Shown one piece after another: positions 16,590 through 24,701 of a DNA stretch of 51,123 nucleotides. The stretch spans positions 1-51,123 of the forward strand of contig UQJC01000009.1 in the NCBI GenBank assembly GCA_900541335.1. The letters run 5' to 3'. Each line of letters starts with the position of its first letter. The stretch's first letter is position 1. The notes beneath the pieces are model-generated. The model saw only the letters and a list, made by a program, of their open reading frames with translations. It was not told the origin of the DNA and searched no databases. This DNA is from an uncultured Prevotella sp. GTDB lineage: Bacteria; Bacteroidota; Bacteroidia; Bacteroidales; Bacteroidaceae. The position numbers and the translations under genes were made by a program.

Positions 16590-18245
16590 TTAGGGAACCA
16601 AGTACTTGTCGCCTGTATCCTTTACGATGACTTTCTTGTACGCATCGCTATAACCTGGACGTTCTGGACGAGCACCCAGTCCGTCTGGAGTCAATTCAAA
16701 TTTGCCATCTTTCTCTGGTCTTATTGTTTGGTCATTATACTTCACTACCAAGTATTGTCCCAACTGTATCCAGCGGTTCAGCATCTCGTTGGCACAGCGA
16801 TTAGAGAAATCCGTCAAATATGCCTTAGCGCGAGCTGGAGCTTCCTTCAGCAAAGTCAACGCTTTTTGGTCGACAGTAGCTACATCCTTGATGTACTGAC
16901 CTTCCAACTCATTCCGAACCTTCTCCAAGCTTGGGAACAATTGATTATAGCGCGGGTACGTCATGTTTGAAACCCAGTTTTGAATCCAGAAAGCCGACTT
17001 CCAGGAGAAGGTAACTCCGTCTGCATCCTTCGGATCGTAGCAAGCAGGTGCCTCTTTGGCTGAGCAATACACCGGCGTATAGGGTACCATGTTCGGATCA
17101 TCGTTTCCGTACCATACGATGCCACCTACTGCGTCGGGCAGTTGCGGTCTGATTTGTACCACATACGTACCCGCAGTCTGCTGTGTTGAGATGGGACGTT
17201 CGTTAAAGTAACGCTTGCCCTCACGTTCCCACTCCAGCGGCGTGGGACGATACGGTGCACCGTAAGGACCTGCTCCTGCATCCTTCGTTACGTCAAAGGG
17301 GGTACCTTCGTAATGGTCACGCATCGAGTGCATCACGTCTTGTAACGATAGTTTCTGCTTCGGCTTAAAGTAAAGCGGCATTATCTCTGCCTGACCGATG
17401 TGACGACCGTCTACAAAGTCCAAATAGCGATCCATACCCTTCACCCAACGGTTATAGAAGCTCCATACGCGTGCCTCGCAATAACGTATTGCGCCAAAGT
17501 CTGCAGGTGCATAAGCTGATGAAAAAGAGAAATCTTCATCCTTACCATTAAAGTAACCCTTCTTACGAGCAAAACTGATTACGTCTTTCGAACAAAGCAC
17601 ATTTTGCTTATCCTTTCGGTTAAACTTATGAATGCGACTGTGATTGGCATGACAGGCTATGCAGTCATCGGGAATGCGTACTGTCACCCATACGGTACCC
17701 TTTTCGTCCGCACCCTTACCAATCATCTCCAAAATCCAGATTTCGTTTTTGTCTACAATCGAAAAGCTTTCACCGCTCGAAGCATAGCCATATTGATCGA
17801 CCAAACTCGTCATTACCTGGATAGCCTCGCGTGCAGTTTTCGAACGTTGCAACGCAATCGTCATCAGGCTCACATAGTCAATGATACCCTTCGGATCCAT
17901 CAACTCCTCTCGACCTCCGAAGGTCGTTTCCGTGATGCCTACCTGGTGCTCATTGATATAACCCATCACCGCATAGGTATGCGGAGCTTCCGCTATTTCA
18001 CCGAGGTAATGATTCGTATCTCCGTCTACCACGCGGCGCATGGTGCCAGGAGCGTGATCCGCAGCCGGGAGGTAGAGCAAACGGCCAAACATGCCATAAT
18101 CATCTTGGTTGTAGGTAATAAATGCCGAACCGTCCGTCGAAGCCTTCTTGCCGACCAGAAAACTGGTGCATGCTTCGCTGGGAACGCTGCCTGCCAAGGT
18201 AGCACATAGCGCAAATGCCATTTTACCTAAGAATTGTTTCTTCAT
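16590..18245 (-). CDS. C69 family peptidase (PepD-like dipeptidase), exported
   Basis: A 551-residue Ntn-hydrolase of peptidase family C69. An N-terminal signal peptide (MKKQFLGKMAFALCATLAGS) is followed by EACTSFLVGKKASTDGSAF, where the Cys after processing is the expected nucleophile, as in dipeptidase A of lactobacilli. Further conserved blocks: YNQDDYG, GYINEHQVGITETTFGGRE, WILEMIGKG and the VRIPDDCIACHANHSRI region. It should act outside the cytoplasm, in the periplasm or on the surface, releasing dipeptides. The family in Bacteroidales is often annotated as dipeptidase or acyl-coenzyme A:6-APA acyltransferase-like. Length and motifs are normal. It lies 218 bp after nadC on the same strand. 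Confidence 0.9.
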   Translation of the reverse strand: MKKQFLGKMAFALCATLAGSVPSEACTSFLVGKKASTDGSAFITYNQDDYGMFGRLLYLPAADHAPGTMRRVVDGDTNHYLGEIAEAPHTYAVMGYINEHQVGITETTFGGREELMDPKGIIDYVSLMTIALQRSKTAREAIQVMTSLVDQYGYASSGESFSIVDKNEIWILEMIGKGADEKGTVWVTVRIPDDCIACHANHSRIHKFNRKDKQNVLCSKDVISFARKKGYFNGKDEDFSFSSAYAPADFGAIRYCEARVWSFYNRWVKGMDRYLDFVDGRHIGQAEIMPLYFKPKQKLSLQDVMHSMRDHYEGTPFDVTKDAGAGPYGAPYRPTPLEWEREGKRYFNERPISTQQTAGTYVVQIRPQLPDAVGGIVWYGNDDPNMVPYTPVYCSAKEAPACYDPKDADGVTFSWKSAFWIQNWVSNMTYPRYNQLFPSLEKVRNELEGQYIKDVATVDQKALTLLKEAPARAKAYLTDFSNRCANEMLNRWIQLGQYLVVKYNDQTIRPEKDGKFELTPDGLGARPERPGYSDAYKKVIVKDTGDKYLVP

Positions 18246-18462
18246 GTAATGTATAATATAGGAAGAGTTAGATATTAAAATCTGAGGTTATAAAGTTACG
18301 TTGGGTGTAAAGTACTACTGAGGAACATGGATTATTCGTAAGTTCAACAGAAATGCTTATCGAATACTTGTTATCCTCTACTTTATCACCTTGCCTCCTC
18401 AATTTTTGATGAGTGAAGAAGCGTAACTTTATAACCTCATAATCTCACAGCTACAACAATGT

Positions 18463-19311
18463 TTAGCACGCCTTGAAAGACATGTCCAAACCTTTTACCG
18501 AATGCGTCAATGCACCTACCGAAATGTAGTCGACGCCGCATTCAGCATAATCGCGAAGTGTATCGTAAGTAATGCCGCCGCTCGATTCCGTTTCAAAACG
18601 ATGATCAATCAGTTCGACAGCCTTCTTCGTATCTTCCACTGAGAAGTTATCCAACATAATGCGGTCAGCACCACCGTGTTCCATTACGTGGCGAATTTCG
18701 TCAAAGGAACGGCACTCAATTTCCACTTTCAGATTCAGTCCTTTCTCCTTCTGATAAGCGGCACAACGATCCAGTGCATTGGCAATGCCACCCGCAAAAT
18801 CCACGTGGTTATCTTTCAGCAAAATCATGTCGAAGAGGCCGATGCGGTGATTTACGCCGCCACCGATTTTTACAGCTTCCTTTTCCAGCATACGCATACC
18901 TGGAGTCGTCTTGCGCGTATCAAGCACACGGGTATTCGTACCTTCCAGACGCTTCACGTACTTCGCCGTCATCGTCGCGATACCGCTCATGCGCTGCATC
19001 ACGTTAAGCATCAAGCGTTCCGTTTGCAACAACGAACGTACTTTGCCCGTGACAATCATTGCCACATCGCCTGGTTTCACGTGTGCGCCGTCTTCCATGA
19101 ATTGTTCCACCTCCATGGTGGGGTCAAAGCGGTGGAAGATTTCCTTCGCGATGCGCATACCTGCCAAGATGCCTTCTTCCTTAATGAGGAGCTTTGATTT
19201 ACCCATCGCATCCTCAGGGATGCAACACAGGGTGGTATGGTCGCCATCACCAATATCTTCGGAGAATGAAAGGTCAATCAGTCGGTCGTTGAGTTCGTCT
19301 ACAGTGTACAT
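18463..19311 (-). CDS. nadC: Nicotinate-nucleotide pyrophosphorylase (carboxylating)
   Basis: Quinolinate phosphoribosyltransferase, which makes nicotinate mononucleotide from quinolinate and PRPP in NAD synthesis. It is 282 residues, the usual length. Seen: LSFSEDIGDGDHTT at the N-terminus, LNVMQRMSGIATMTAKYV, the basic phosphate-binding DTRKTTPGMRMLEKEAVKIG, HRIGLFDMILLKDNH, and the barrel strands KVEIECRSFDE, DRIMLDNF, ESSGGI and VDYISVGALTHS. No nadA or nadB is in the window. It is preceded by a near-perfect Bacteroidetes promoter and about 135 nt of leader. Confidence 0.97.
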   Translation of the reverse strand: MYTVDELNDRLIDLSFSEDIGDGDHTTLCCIPEDAMGKSKLLIKEEGILAGMRIAKEIFHRFDPTMEVEQFMEDGAHVKPGDVAMIVTGKVRSLLQTERLMLNVMQRMSGIATMTAKYVKRLEGTNTRVLDTRKTTPGMRMLEKEAVKIGGGVNHRIGLFDMILLKDNHVDFAGGIANALDRCAAYQKEKGLNLKVEIECRSFDEIRHVMEHGGADRIMLDNFSVEDTKKAVELIDHRFETESSGGITYDTLRDYAECGVDYISVGALTHSVKGLDMSFKAC

Positions 19312-19452
19312 AATATAATATAATATAAATAAAGTTTGTTGGTCGATCGAAATCGTTGATTTATAAAAGAAAACCAGTCATCCATAAGTAGGTGGGTAAC
19401 AAACTAGTAACAAAAGTGCATTACTTTTGCCTGTTGGCTGGCTTTCTAGGAG

Positions 19453-19483
19453 CAAAGGTAGAGATTCTATTTTAATAGGCAAA
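19453..19483 (-). promoter_or_regulatory. nadC promoter
   Basis: On the minus strand TTTG (19483-19480), exactly 19 nt, then TACCTTTG (19460-19453). Both boxes match the Bacteroidetes consensus TTTG / TAnnTTTG. Transcription would start near 19446. Confidence 0.7.
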
Positions 19484-19640
19484 TCAAGCTTCTGGCTATC
19501 TGTTGCATCTAGTTGAAGCTAACCACCTTGAAAAGGGCTGCTTAATCATCCTGCCTGTCATGGGGAGGAATAACTCCTCTTGCCTGTAAACTTAAAGTCC
19601 CCCGCATTCTTCTTCACAAGGTGCGGGGGATAATACGATA

Positions 19641-19680
19641 ACGGCCAGCTCTAAGGATGGAAGAGCTGGCCGTTCTTATT
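19641..19680 (+). terminator. Terminator-like hairpin
   Basis: Perfect 12-bp arms 19641-19652 and 19662-19673 with a 9-nt loop, followed by a T-rich TTCTTATT on the plus strand. Confidence 0.55.
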
Positions 19681-19876
19681 GGGTGTTCGCACCTCGGGGA
19701 GGGAGTGGAGGAGGAGTGAAGGGGATGCCCTCGGTGCGAACGGTGCAAAGGTGGGCATATATTTTCGGGTAATACTCATTAGTGCAAAGAAAATGAGTGC
19801 TCATTGAATATTAATTGAAGTAACACTAGAAGTAGTAAGAAGTAGTGACTAAGTAGTAAGGGAGTAGTATGGATTT

Positions 19877-19913
19877 AAAAAGAAAACGGATTCAGCCACT
19901 CTGACTGAATCCG
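19877..19913 (-). terminator. Terminator of the left higBA operon
   Basis: Arms 19887-19895 and 19905-19913. Read on the minus strand the stem is followed by TTTTCTTTTT, about 60 bp after the higA stop. Confidence 0.65.
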
Positions 19914-19971
19914 CTGTATTTGTATGGTATTTATGACTGGAGGATACCACAATGGTACGTATGATTGGGTG

Positions 19972-20304
19972 TTACCACAATGCGACTTTGCCACCTGTTC
20001 CAAGATCGAGAGTGGCGGTGGCAATGCCTAATGCTCTGAATACTTTGCTCATGGTGGAAAGGGTGATGGAGCTTTTGCCATTCTCCAACTTGCATATTTG
20101 GGAGCGTTTTACTCCGACTCTTTCACCTAATTCCTCTTGTGTGAGGTTTTGTTTGAGACGCTCCTTTTTGATTGCTTCTCCAACAAAGTAGGCTTGGATG
20201 TCTTCTTTGAGTTGTGCTTCCATTGCATCGCGCTCGGGTGTGCCGATTGGACCCCATACTTCGTCTACGACTTCGCTGAGTGGAGTTAATTGAATCTTTG
20301 CCAT
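19972..20304 (-). CDS. higA: HigA-like XRE antitoxin (left module)
   Basis: A 110-residue antitoxin of the HigA type, which would neutralise the adjacent RelE-fold toxin and repress the operon. The start at 20304 (MAKIQLTPLSEVVDE) lies 2 bp after the higB stop. The C-terminal half holds the XRE domain: LKQNLTQEELGERVGVKRSQICKLENGKS, then LSTMSKVFRALGIATATLDLG and GKVALW. The N-terminal part (GTPERDAMEAQLKEDIQAYFVGEAIKKERL) matches the second HigA at 43902-44210 almost residue for residue in pattern. Toxin-first order is standard for higBA. It forms the left edge of the prophage. Confidence 0.92.
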   Translation of the reverse strand: MAKIQLTPLSEVVDEVWGPIGTPERDAMEAQLKEDIQAYFVGEAIKKERLKQNLTQEELGERVGVKRSQICKLENGKSSITLSTMSKVFRALGIATATLDLGTGGKVALW

Positions 20305-20306
20305 GG

Positions 20307-20651
20307 TTATTTGTTTTTTTCGTTGAAGTATTCTTTTTTCAATGTTTCTGCTTTTTCGATTTCTTTCATAGGGGTTTTCTGAGTTTTCTTGATTATACCA
20401 TGAGTGGCTATTATCAAGGCCTCGGTTTCTGTATCCCAAAATGCAAATAATCGATAGCATGTTCCGTTGAAAAGTGTACGGAACTCCCAAATATCTGAGT
20501 TCTCCAGTTTTTTGAAGAGCTCCTTATCAATTTCTCCTTCTTGAACTTTAAGGAGGTTATAGGATATTTTCTTTTGCGCTTTTTCAGGTAGGGACATTAA
20601 AAATGTCTTTGCTGATTCCATTAACGCAATTCTGATTTTTCGCTTGCTCAT
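20307..20651 (-). CDS. higB: HigB-like RelE/ParE-fold toxin (left module)
   Basis: A 114-residue member of the phage-derived Gp49-like/HigB toxin family, which cleaves mRNA on the ribosome. Seen: AKTFLMSLPEKAQKKISYNL at the start, then FKKLENSDIWEFRTLFNGTCYRLFAFWDTE and LIIATHGIIKKTQKTP, with the basic K-K-T-Q-K-T-P end typical of the family. It is close to the second HigB in the window (43556-43894). The promoter upstream has a perfect -7 box with a short inverted repeat in the spacer, suggesting self-repression by HigA. It lies 63 bp downstream of the putative small terminase. Confidence 0.93.
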   Translation of the reverse strand: MSKRKIRIALMESAKTFLMSLPEKAQKKISYNLLKVQEGEIDKELFKKLENSDIWEFRTLFNGTCYRLFAFWDTETEALIIATHGIIKKTQKTPMKEIEKAETLKKEYFNEKNK

Positions 20652-20673
20652 TGGTTGGATTTTTCTGATGGCG

Positions 20674-20704
20674 CAAAGATAATAATTGTTTCCAATTTAG
20701 CGAA
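20674..20704 (-). promoter_or_regulatory. Promoter of the left higBA
   Basis: On the minus strand TTCG (20704-20701, three of four of TTTG), 19 nt, TATCTTTG (20681-20674). An inverted repeat AATTG/CAATT (20684-20688, 20693-20697) lies in the spacer and may be a HigA operator. Confidence 0.6.
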
Positions 20705-20713
20705 CAATCGGGT

Positions 20714-21028
20714 TTATTGTTCCTCTTCTGCCAATTGTGCCAGTCGGGAGGAGAGGGTCTGCTTGTCGTCGGTGATGGCCATGTCGACGGTGGTGGCTTG
20801 CATCTTGGGAGTCGTGTAGTTGAGCAGCTTGAGTTCTGCGTCGATTCGGTCGCGCGGATCGAGGGCTTCCATGTCGAGGTCGTATTGGCTGCGGCCTGTC
20901 TCGGGGTCGGGGGTGAAGTAGAGCAGGGAGTGCTCGCGAAGGAAGGTTTTGAGGGGTTTGTCTTTGTTGGGGGTGCCTGCGGTTCTTCCACCGAGGCGAC
21001 CGCGTCCGTCATTTTTTTGTCTGGGCAT
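20714..21028 (-). CDS. Putative phage small terminase or DNA-binding protein
   Basis: A 104-residue protein. It begins with a basic Gly/Arg-rich tail (MPRQKNDGRGRLGGRTAGTP), then NKDKPLKTFLREHSLLYFTP and DPRDRIDAELKLLNYTTPKMQ, and ends in an acidic helix. The layout, a G-G-R-x-x-G-T-P-N-K start followed by P-x-D-R-x-x-x-x-x-K-L-L-x-Y-x-x-P-K, is common in small phage proteins of Bacteroidales that bind DNA for packaging. That role is suggested, not shown. It lies at the far left of the prophage; in a circularised genome it would be next to the large terminase at the right edge, which supports the packaging idea. Confidence 0.55.
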   Translation of the reverse strand: MPRQKNDGRGRLGGRTAGTPNKDKPLKTFLREHSLLYFTPDPETGRSQYDLDMEALDPRDRIDAELKLLNYTTPKMQATTVDMAITDDKQTLSSRLAQLAEEEQ

Positions 21029-21081
21029 GAGGGGGGAGGAGTTAGGTGGTTATGGAGTTTGAATTGTAGCGATGTTGCGAC

Positions 21082-21531
21082 TTAGGTGTAGGTGGGGCGG
21101 CGGGGACGCTGCTTGTACAGGGCTTTTTCGCGCACATCTTGCAGGAGGGTGGTGGCGTGGTCGGCATATTGTCCTGCTTCTTCTTTGTTGGTGATGGAGT
21201 ACCATCGGGACAGGATGGCGTGGACGAAATAGGCTTGAAGACTTTGCTGCATGGTGGGAAGGTGGGCGGTGTTGAAGGCTACACTGACGTTGAGAGATAG
21301 GGTGTAGGTTTCGGGGGCTAGACTGTCGGAGGACAGGAGGCTGATGAGCGACTGGGTGGCTTCGGCACGGGCTTCTTCGAAGTAACGGGTGAGGATGTCG
21401 GTGTCGGCACGGGTGGTGCTGATGCGCTCGTAGGCACTTGCATCTGCTGTCATCTTGGCTCCGGTATAGCCTGTTGCCTGGCGAACTTTCTCGTTTATTT
21501 CCTTGCGGTTTACGGTGAGTTGAATTTGCAT
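21082..21531 (-). CDS. Phage structural protein, paralogue of the gene at 24702-25217
   Basis: A 149-residue protein starting MQIQLTVNRKEINEKVRQAT. No named family was recognised. Its second half matches the 171-residue protein at 24702-25217: both have an F-N hydrophobic strand, then a helix with Y-x-V/H-x-A-I, W-Y/F-S/T-I-T-N-K, a D/Y-A-x-x-A-x-T-x-L segment and a basic C-terminus (KQRPRRPTYT here, KRSRPTRPSYD there). The pair flanks the tail-fibre and DUF6808 genes. A connector, neck or tail role is plausible from size and position. It starts 15 bp after the broken DUF6808 gene. Confidence 0.7.
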   Translation of the reverse strand: MQIQLTVNRKEINEKVRQATGYTGAKMTADASAYERISTTRADTDILTRYFEEARAEATQSLISLLSSDSLAPETYTLSLNVSVAFNTAHLPTMQQSLQAYFVHAILSRWYSITNKEEAGQYADHATTLLQDVREKALYKQRPRRPTYT

Positions 21532-21546
21532 AATGATGTGTAGGGT

Positions 21547-22117
21547 TTAGTGGTTGAGGAGGTTGATGTTGATGCCGATGCCGACGTAGGGCTGCATGCC
21601 TTTGGGTGTGTAGCCGTAGCCCGCTTGGATGCCGAAGCTCCAACGGCGGGGGCGGGCGGCGGGCAGGGCAGTCTGGCGCACGATGAGGGTACGGGGGTAG
21701 ACTTCGATGCTGTCGAGCTGGGGGCGGTACCCGCTCACCCAGGCCGTGTAAGCCGTGTCGCGGTACACCTGCTGCGTAATCGGGAGCATCACCGTTTGCG
21801 CGGTGTCGGGAAAATGGTCGGCGGCGGGCGGGACATCGGCGGAATCTTTTCCAATGTTTGCAAGATTGGAAGAGTCTGCCGCCACCTTGACCGTCACGTA
21901 CCGCACCACCTCTTCGCGCACGGGAACGGGGCGACTGACGCGCAGGGTGTCGCGGATGATGAGGGTGTCGCGGCGCACGGCGTGCACGGCCGATTCGGCG
22001 CGGCGACGCGCGCACGGCCGATTCGGCGCGGCGACGCGCGCCCACAATCAGACGGCAAAAGGCGTAGGCGGCGAGCAGGAGCAGGAGGTGGAAGAGAAGG
22101 ATGCGAAAATTTTTCAT
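21547..22117 (-). pseudogene. DUF6808-like phage membrane protein (spanin-like), frameshifted by a 28-bp tandem duplication
   Basis: From 22117 the frame gives a membrane anchor (MKNFRILLFHLLLLLAAYAF) and GARRRAESAV, then runs into arginine-rich nonsense. The 28-bp segment 21984-22011 is repeated directly at 22012-22039. Removing one copy restores one frame of 180 residues: GARRRAESAVHAVRRDTL, IIRDTLRVSRPVPV, RYVTVKVAADSS, QQVYRDTAYTAWVSGYRP, LDSIEVYPRTLIV and the C-terminal beta-strand pattern WSFGIQAGYGYTPKG and PYVGIGININLL. This is the usual architecture of DUF6808-type proteins near the lysis or tail genes of Bacteroidales phages. The duplication is 1 mod 3, so it breaks the gene unless it reverts. 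Confidence 0.8.
21984..22040. repeat. 28-bp perfect tandem duplication
   Basis: Two head-to-tail copies of a GC-rich 28-bp unit, beginning GCACGGCCGATTCGGC, at 21984-22011 and 22012-22039. It shifts the frame of the DUF6808-like gene. Confidence 0.95.
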
Positions 22118-22147
22118 GCGGCTGGACTTATAGTGTGCGGCTGGAAG

Positions 22148-22177
22148 TTGCTTTCCAATTTTTTAGACGTATCTTTG
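22148..22177 (+). promoter_or_regulatory. Plus-strand promoter for a candidate phage small RNA
   Basis: TTG at 22148-22150, 19 nt, TATCTTTG at 22170-22177, a full match to the -7 consensus. No coding sequence lies downstream on this strand before a terminator at 22286-22321. Confidence 0.6.
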
Positions 22178-22183
22178 CGGCGT

Positions 22184-22320
22184 GAAAAGGATTCTTACAG
22201 CATTCCTCACTCAGTTTTACATGCCTATTATGCGATCATTTTGCGTGCGGCATTCTAAACCTAGAGTGAGAATGCTTTTCGATATAAGGAGTACATCGTG
22301 CTGATGTGCTCCTTTTTTTT
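22184..22320 (+). ncRNA. Candidate phage small RNA of about 135 nt
   Basis: The stretch between a consensus promoter and a strong intrinsic terminator on the plus strand has no open frame and lies between two minus-strand genes. Folding by eye: GAGTGAGAATGC at 22264-22275 can pair with GCATTCCTCACTC at 22200-22212 (one bulge) or, through its end, with GCATTCT at 22250-22256. The two pairings exclude each other. The 3' end overlaps the last codons of the tail-fibre-like gene on the opposite strand, so antisense action is one possibility. Expression is not shown. Confidence 0.5.
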
Positions 22321-22321
22321 T
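22286..22321 (+). terminator. Intrinsic terminator of the candidate small RNA
   Basis: Twelve-pair stem 22286-22297 / 22303-22314 (AAGGAGTACATC against GATGTGCTCCTT with one U-G pair), 5-nt loop, then nine T. Confidence 0.85.
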
Positions 22322-24632
22322 ATATCAAAACCACGCTTTTGCCGTTCAGAACGCGGAAACGGCCTGCTATGACCAACCGACTACCATGATGTACTCGCCG
22401 ATAAACAACGAAGGTGCGACTCGTACACATGCCCGAAACTTTCTTTAATACCTTGGTGTTGCTGACTATGCCGCGCGGGCGGTAGAGGACGGAGTGTCTG
22501 CCGTCCATGCCTGCACACCGTCGGTAGTACTGAGTGATGCAGGGGATTTTCCCGTTGGCAATCAAGCGTGCTTCTTTCAGCGTCAGCGGGCGCGGTGGGA
22601 GCAGGCGCAGTTCAAAGTGACCGCCTTCTTCTTCGCAATAGACGAGCCGGCTTGTCTGGCAAGGCTGGTGATATTGGTTGAGATTGACAAGTCTCAGTGG
22701 GATTGTATAGTTTGACAGATCCCAGTGGTCAGGGGACATTTGCTGCTTGTTGCAAACGATGATTACAGGGTTTACCCCGTCAATTTGGGTGGCCATGCTT
22801 ACGGGGACGAATCTGTTGTAGCCATTCTGGACATCTGCCAGGGTCACTTCCGTAGCTGTTATGAGACTCCTTGTTTGTTCGTTATACAGATTGACAGGTT
22901 CGGAGAATGTGAGCTTTGAAGTGATATCGTATGCAGAAATCTTGAACGGATAGGGATGCTTTACGTAATAGGCAGAACCTGGGAATGCTCCGTACGGAAC
23001 ACGACGACCGACCATGAGATAGGGCTTTTTAATTTTCTTGCGGAGTGCGAGGTGCTTGTTCTCCAGCTTCTTGATGCAATTTTCGAGGCTGTCCGTTCCA
23101 CTTGTCACACCAGCGGGGATGGCCACCAGCTTGCGCATGACGGGGTGGTAGGCGTAAGGCACCATCGTTCCGTTCGTGAAGCGCATGTACAGCTTGTCGG
23201 CGCGTGCCACCCCGTCCTTGTTGTACATTTCGGCGGTCGGCCAGTTGTTGTAGTACTTCGCCACGCCGTTTTCAATAGTCTTCGCCACAAATACATTCTG
23301 CATTTCGGCGTAACAGATGGCGAAGTTCAACGACACGCTGGCTTGTTGAATGTTCGTCACGGAAGCTTCCACATCCGTAAAGGCCACGATGCCCACGTCC
23401 TGCACCTTGTCGATGCGCTTAGCCTGCTGACCGATGGCGGTGTTGAGCTGGCCGTCCTTCTTTTCAAGTTCGTCGACCTTCTGGATGTAGGCCGAACTTT
23501 CCACCTTCGTGCCGATGGCCGCTTCCATGTTGTCGAGCCGTTTGTAACCAGCTTCGCCGTTGGGGATGATATAGCTGGAGAGGACGCGGAGTTGTCCTTG
23601 GATAATCTTCCCGGCTGAGTTCTTTTCAAGTCCGATGATTTCGAAGTGCAGGATGTAGAGGTTCTTCGTGTCGGAGGCGGGGAAGACGCCTGTCACTTTA
23701 TCGCCGACCTTGGTGTCTGGTCTGTTGGCCGCATAGGGTTCTATGTACCATCTGTCTTCTGTGCCAATCTTCATCCATTGTTTCAATTGGGCATCCTTGT
23801 ATCCGTTGTTTATCCATGAGAAGACAGCTTTATGTGCCGCGTTCTTCGCGTCTGTTGCGGCAATCTTTTGGTCGACGGTGGCGCGGTCGTAAACGGCGGA
23901 AGCGTCGGCCTTGGTCTTGACGGTGGATTCCAGGGTGTCGAGGCGGGCGGGTACATCGGGGATATTGGCAGGCAGCTTGCTCGTGTCGGAGATGGGGAGA
24001 TAGGTTTCATTGCTTCCTTTGTCCGTGAATCCGTCGGGGTGGACTGCCCAGGGGGCGAGGTATTGTTTCTCGATTTCGAGGTCGTTGCCTATCTGGATTG
24101 AACCGTGATAGGTCGTGCCGCCGCGCAGGTAGAAGATGGCACACGACTGGTTCCGGTCGGTAACATTGCTGTAGGTCGTCCTTTTGAAGAAGATGGGACT
24201 GGCGCCTTTCACGTATTGATTGGCGTTGTGCGTGACGAGCGATTTTGCGACATTCGCACCCCATTGGGACGGATTGCATGTGACGCGCATGAAGGCATAG
24301 AAGCCACTACTGTGACTTGCCCAAGGCGGAATCGGACCCGCCCAGCCCCACAGGTGGTGTTTGATGGTCAGCACATTGGTGGGAAGGTTTTCCGGAAGTA
24401 TGCACGTCACGGGGTACCACGTGTTGGGGTCGAGCGCAGCGAGGTCGATTACTTGTATGGGTGAGCTGTCGTCGGTGATGGTGCGTCCCATCATCTCGCC
24501 GTTGAGGACGATGTAGCCTTCGGTGGTGTAGTAGATGGTGTAGGGGTCGCCCTGCATGGCAGCGGCGGCGGTGCTTCCGACATCGATGCGGAAGTAATGA
24601 CCTTCGAGGTCTTTCCAGGGCTTGGTGGGCAT
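22320..24632 (-). CDS. Tail-fibre-like or receptor-binding phage protein
   Basis: A 770-residue protein starting MPTKPWKDLEGHYFRIDVGS. The N-terminal 200 residues are beta-rich (DPYTIYYTTEGYIVLNGEMMG, TYHGSIQIGNDLEIEKQYLA). The middle has short coiled-coil stretches typical of fibre trimers (VPARLDTLESTVKTKADASA, RLDNMEAAIGTKVESSAYIQ, QLNTAIGQQAKRIDKVQDVG). The last 200 residues form another compact part rich in aromatic and basic residues, ending FRVLNGKSVVLI. No enzymatic motif was seen. Size, coiled coils and position among structural genes suggest a host-recognition fibre or baseplate protein. It lies 69 bp after the 171-residue structural protein on the same strand. Confidence 0.65.
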   Translation of the reverse strand: MPTKPWKDLEGHYFRIDVGSTAAAAMQGDPYTIYYTTEGYIVLNGEMMGRTITDDSSPIQVIDLAALDPNTWYPVTCILPENLPTNVLTIKHHLWGWAGPIPPWASHSSGFYAFMRVTCNPSQWGANVAKSLVTHNANQYVKGASPIFFKRTTYSNVTDRNQSCAIFYLRGGTTYHGSIQIGNDLEIEKQYLAPWAVHPDGFTDKGSNETYLPISDTSKLPANIPDVPARLDTLESTVKTKADASAVYDRATVDQKIAATDAKNAAHKAVFSWINNGYKDAQLKQWMKIGTEDRWYIEPYAANRPDTKVGDKVTGVFPASDTKNLYILHFEIIGLEKNSAGKIIQGQLRVLSSYIIPNGEAGYKRLDNMEAAIGTKVESSAYIQKVDELEKKDGQLNTAIGQQAKRIDKVQDVGIVAFTDVEASVTNIQQASVSLNFAICYAEMQNVFVAKTIENGVAKYYNNWPTAEMYNKDGVARADKLYMRFTNGTMVPYAYHPVMRKLVAIPAGVTSGTDSLENCIKKLENKHLALRKKIKKPYLMVGRRVPYGAFPGSAYYVKHPYPFKISAYDITSKLTFSEPVNLYNEQTRSLITATEVTLADVQNGYNRFVPVSMATQIDGVNPVIIVCNKQQMSPDHWDLSNYTIPLRLVNLNQYHQPCQTSRLVYCEEEGGHFELRLLPPRPLTLKEARLIANGKIPCITQYYRRCAGMDGRHSVLYRPRGIVSNTKVLKKVSGMCTSRTFVVYRRVHHGSRLVIAGRFRVLNGKSVVLI

Positions 24633-24701
24633 GGGGTGTTTGAGAGTTTGAGTTTAACGAATTGACAATGTTGCGAGCTGACGAATTATCGATTTGAAGA
24701 A

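Larger units (their letters stand above)
19484..19971. other. Hairpin-rich gap between nadC and the prophage
   Basis: No gene is seen. It holds stacked inverted repeats: TCCCCCGCA (19598-19606/19622-19630), ACGGCCAGCTCT (19641-19652/19662-19673, followed by TCTTATT), GTTCGCACC (19685-19693/19733-19741) and CGGATTCAG (19887-19895/19905-19913). The left prophage boundary probably lies here, but no direct repeat marking it could be matched to the right edge. Confidence 0.5.

Noticed and set aside
22320..24632. Diversity-generating retroelement target in the fibre gene
   Set aside because: No reverse transcriptase, template repeat or A-rich variable repeat was seen nearby.
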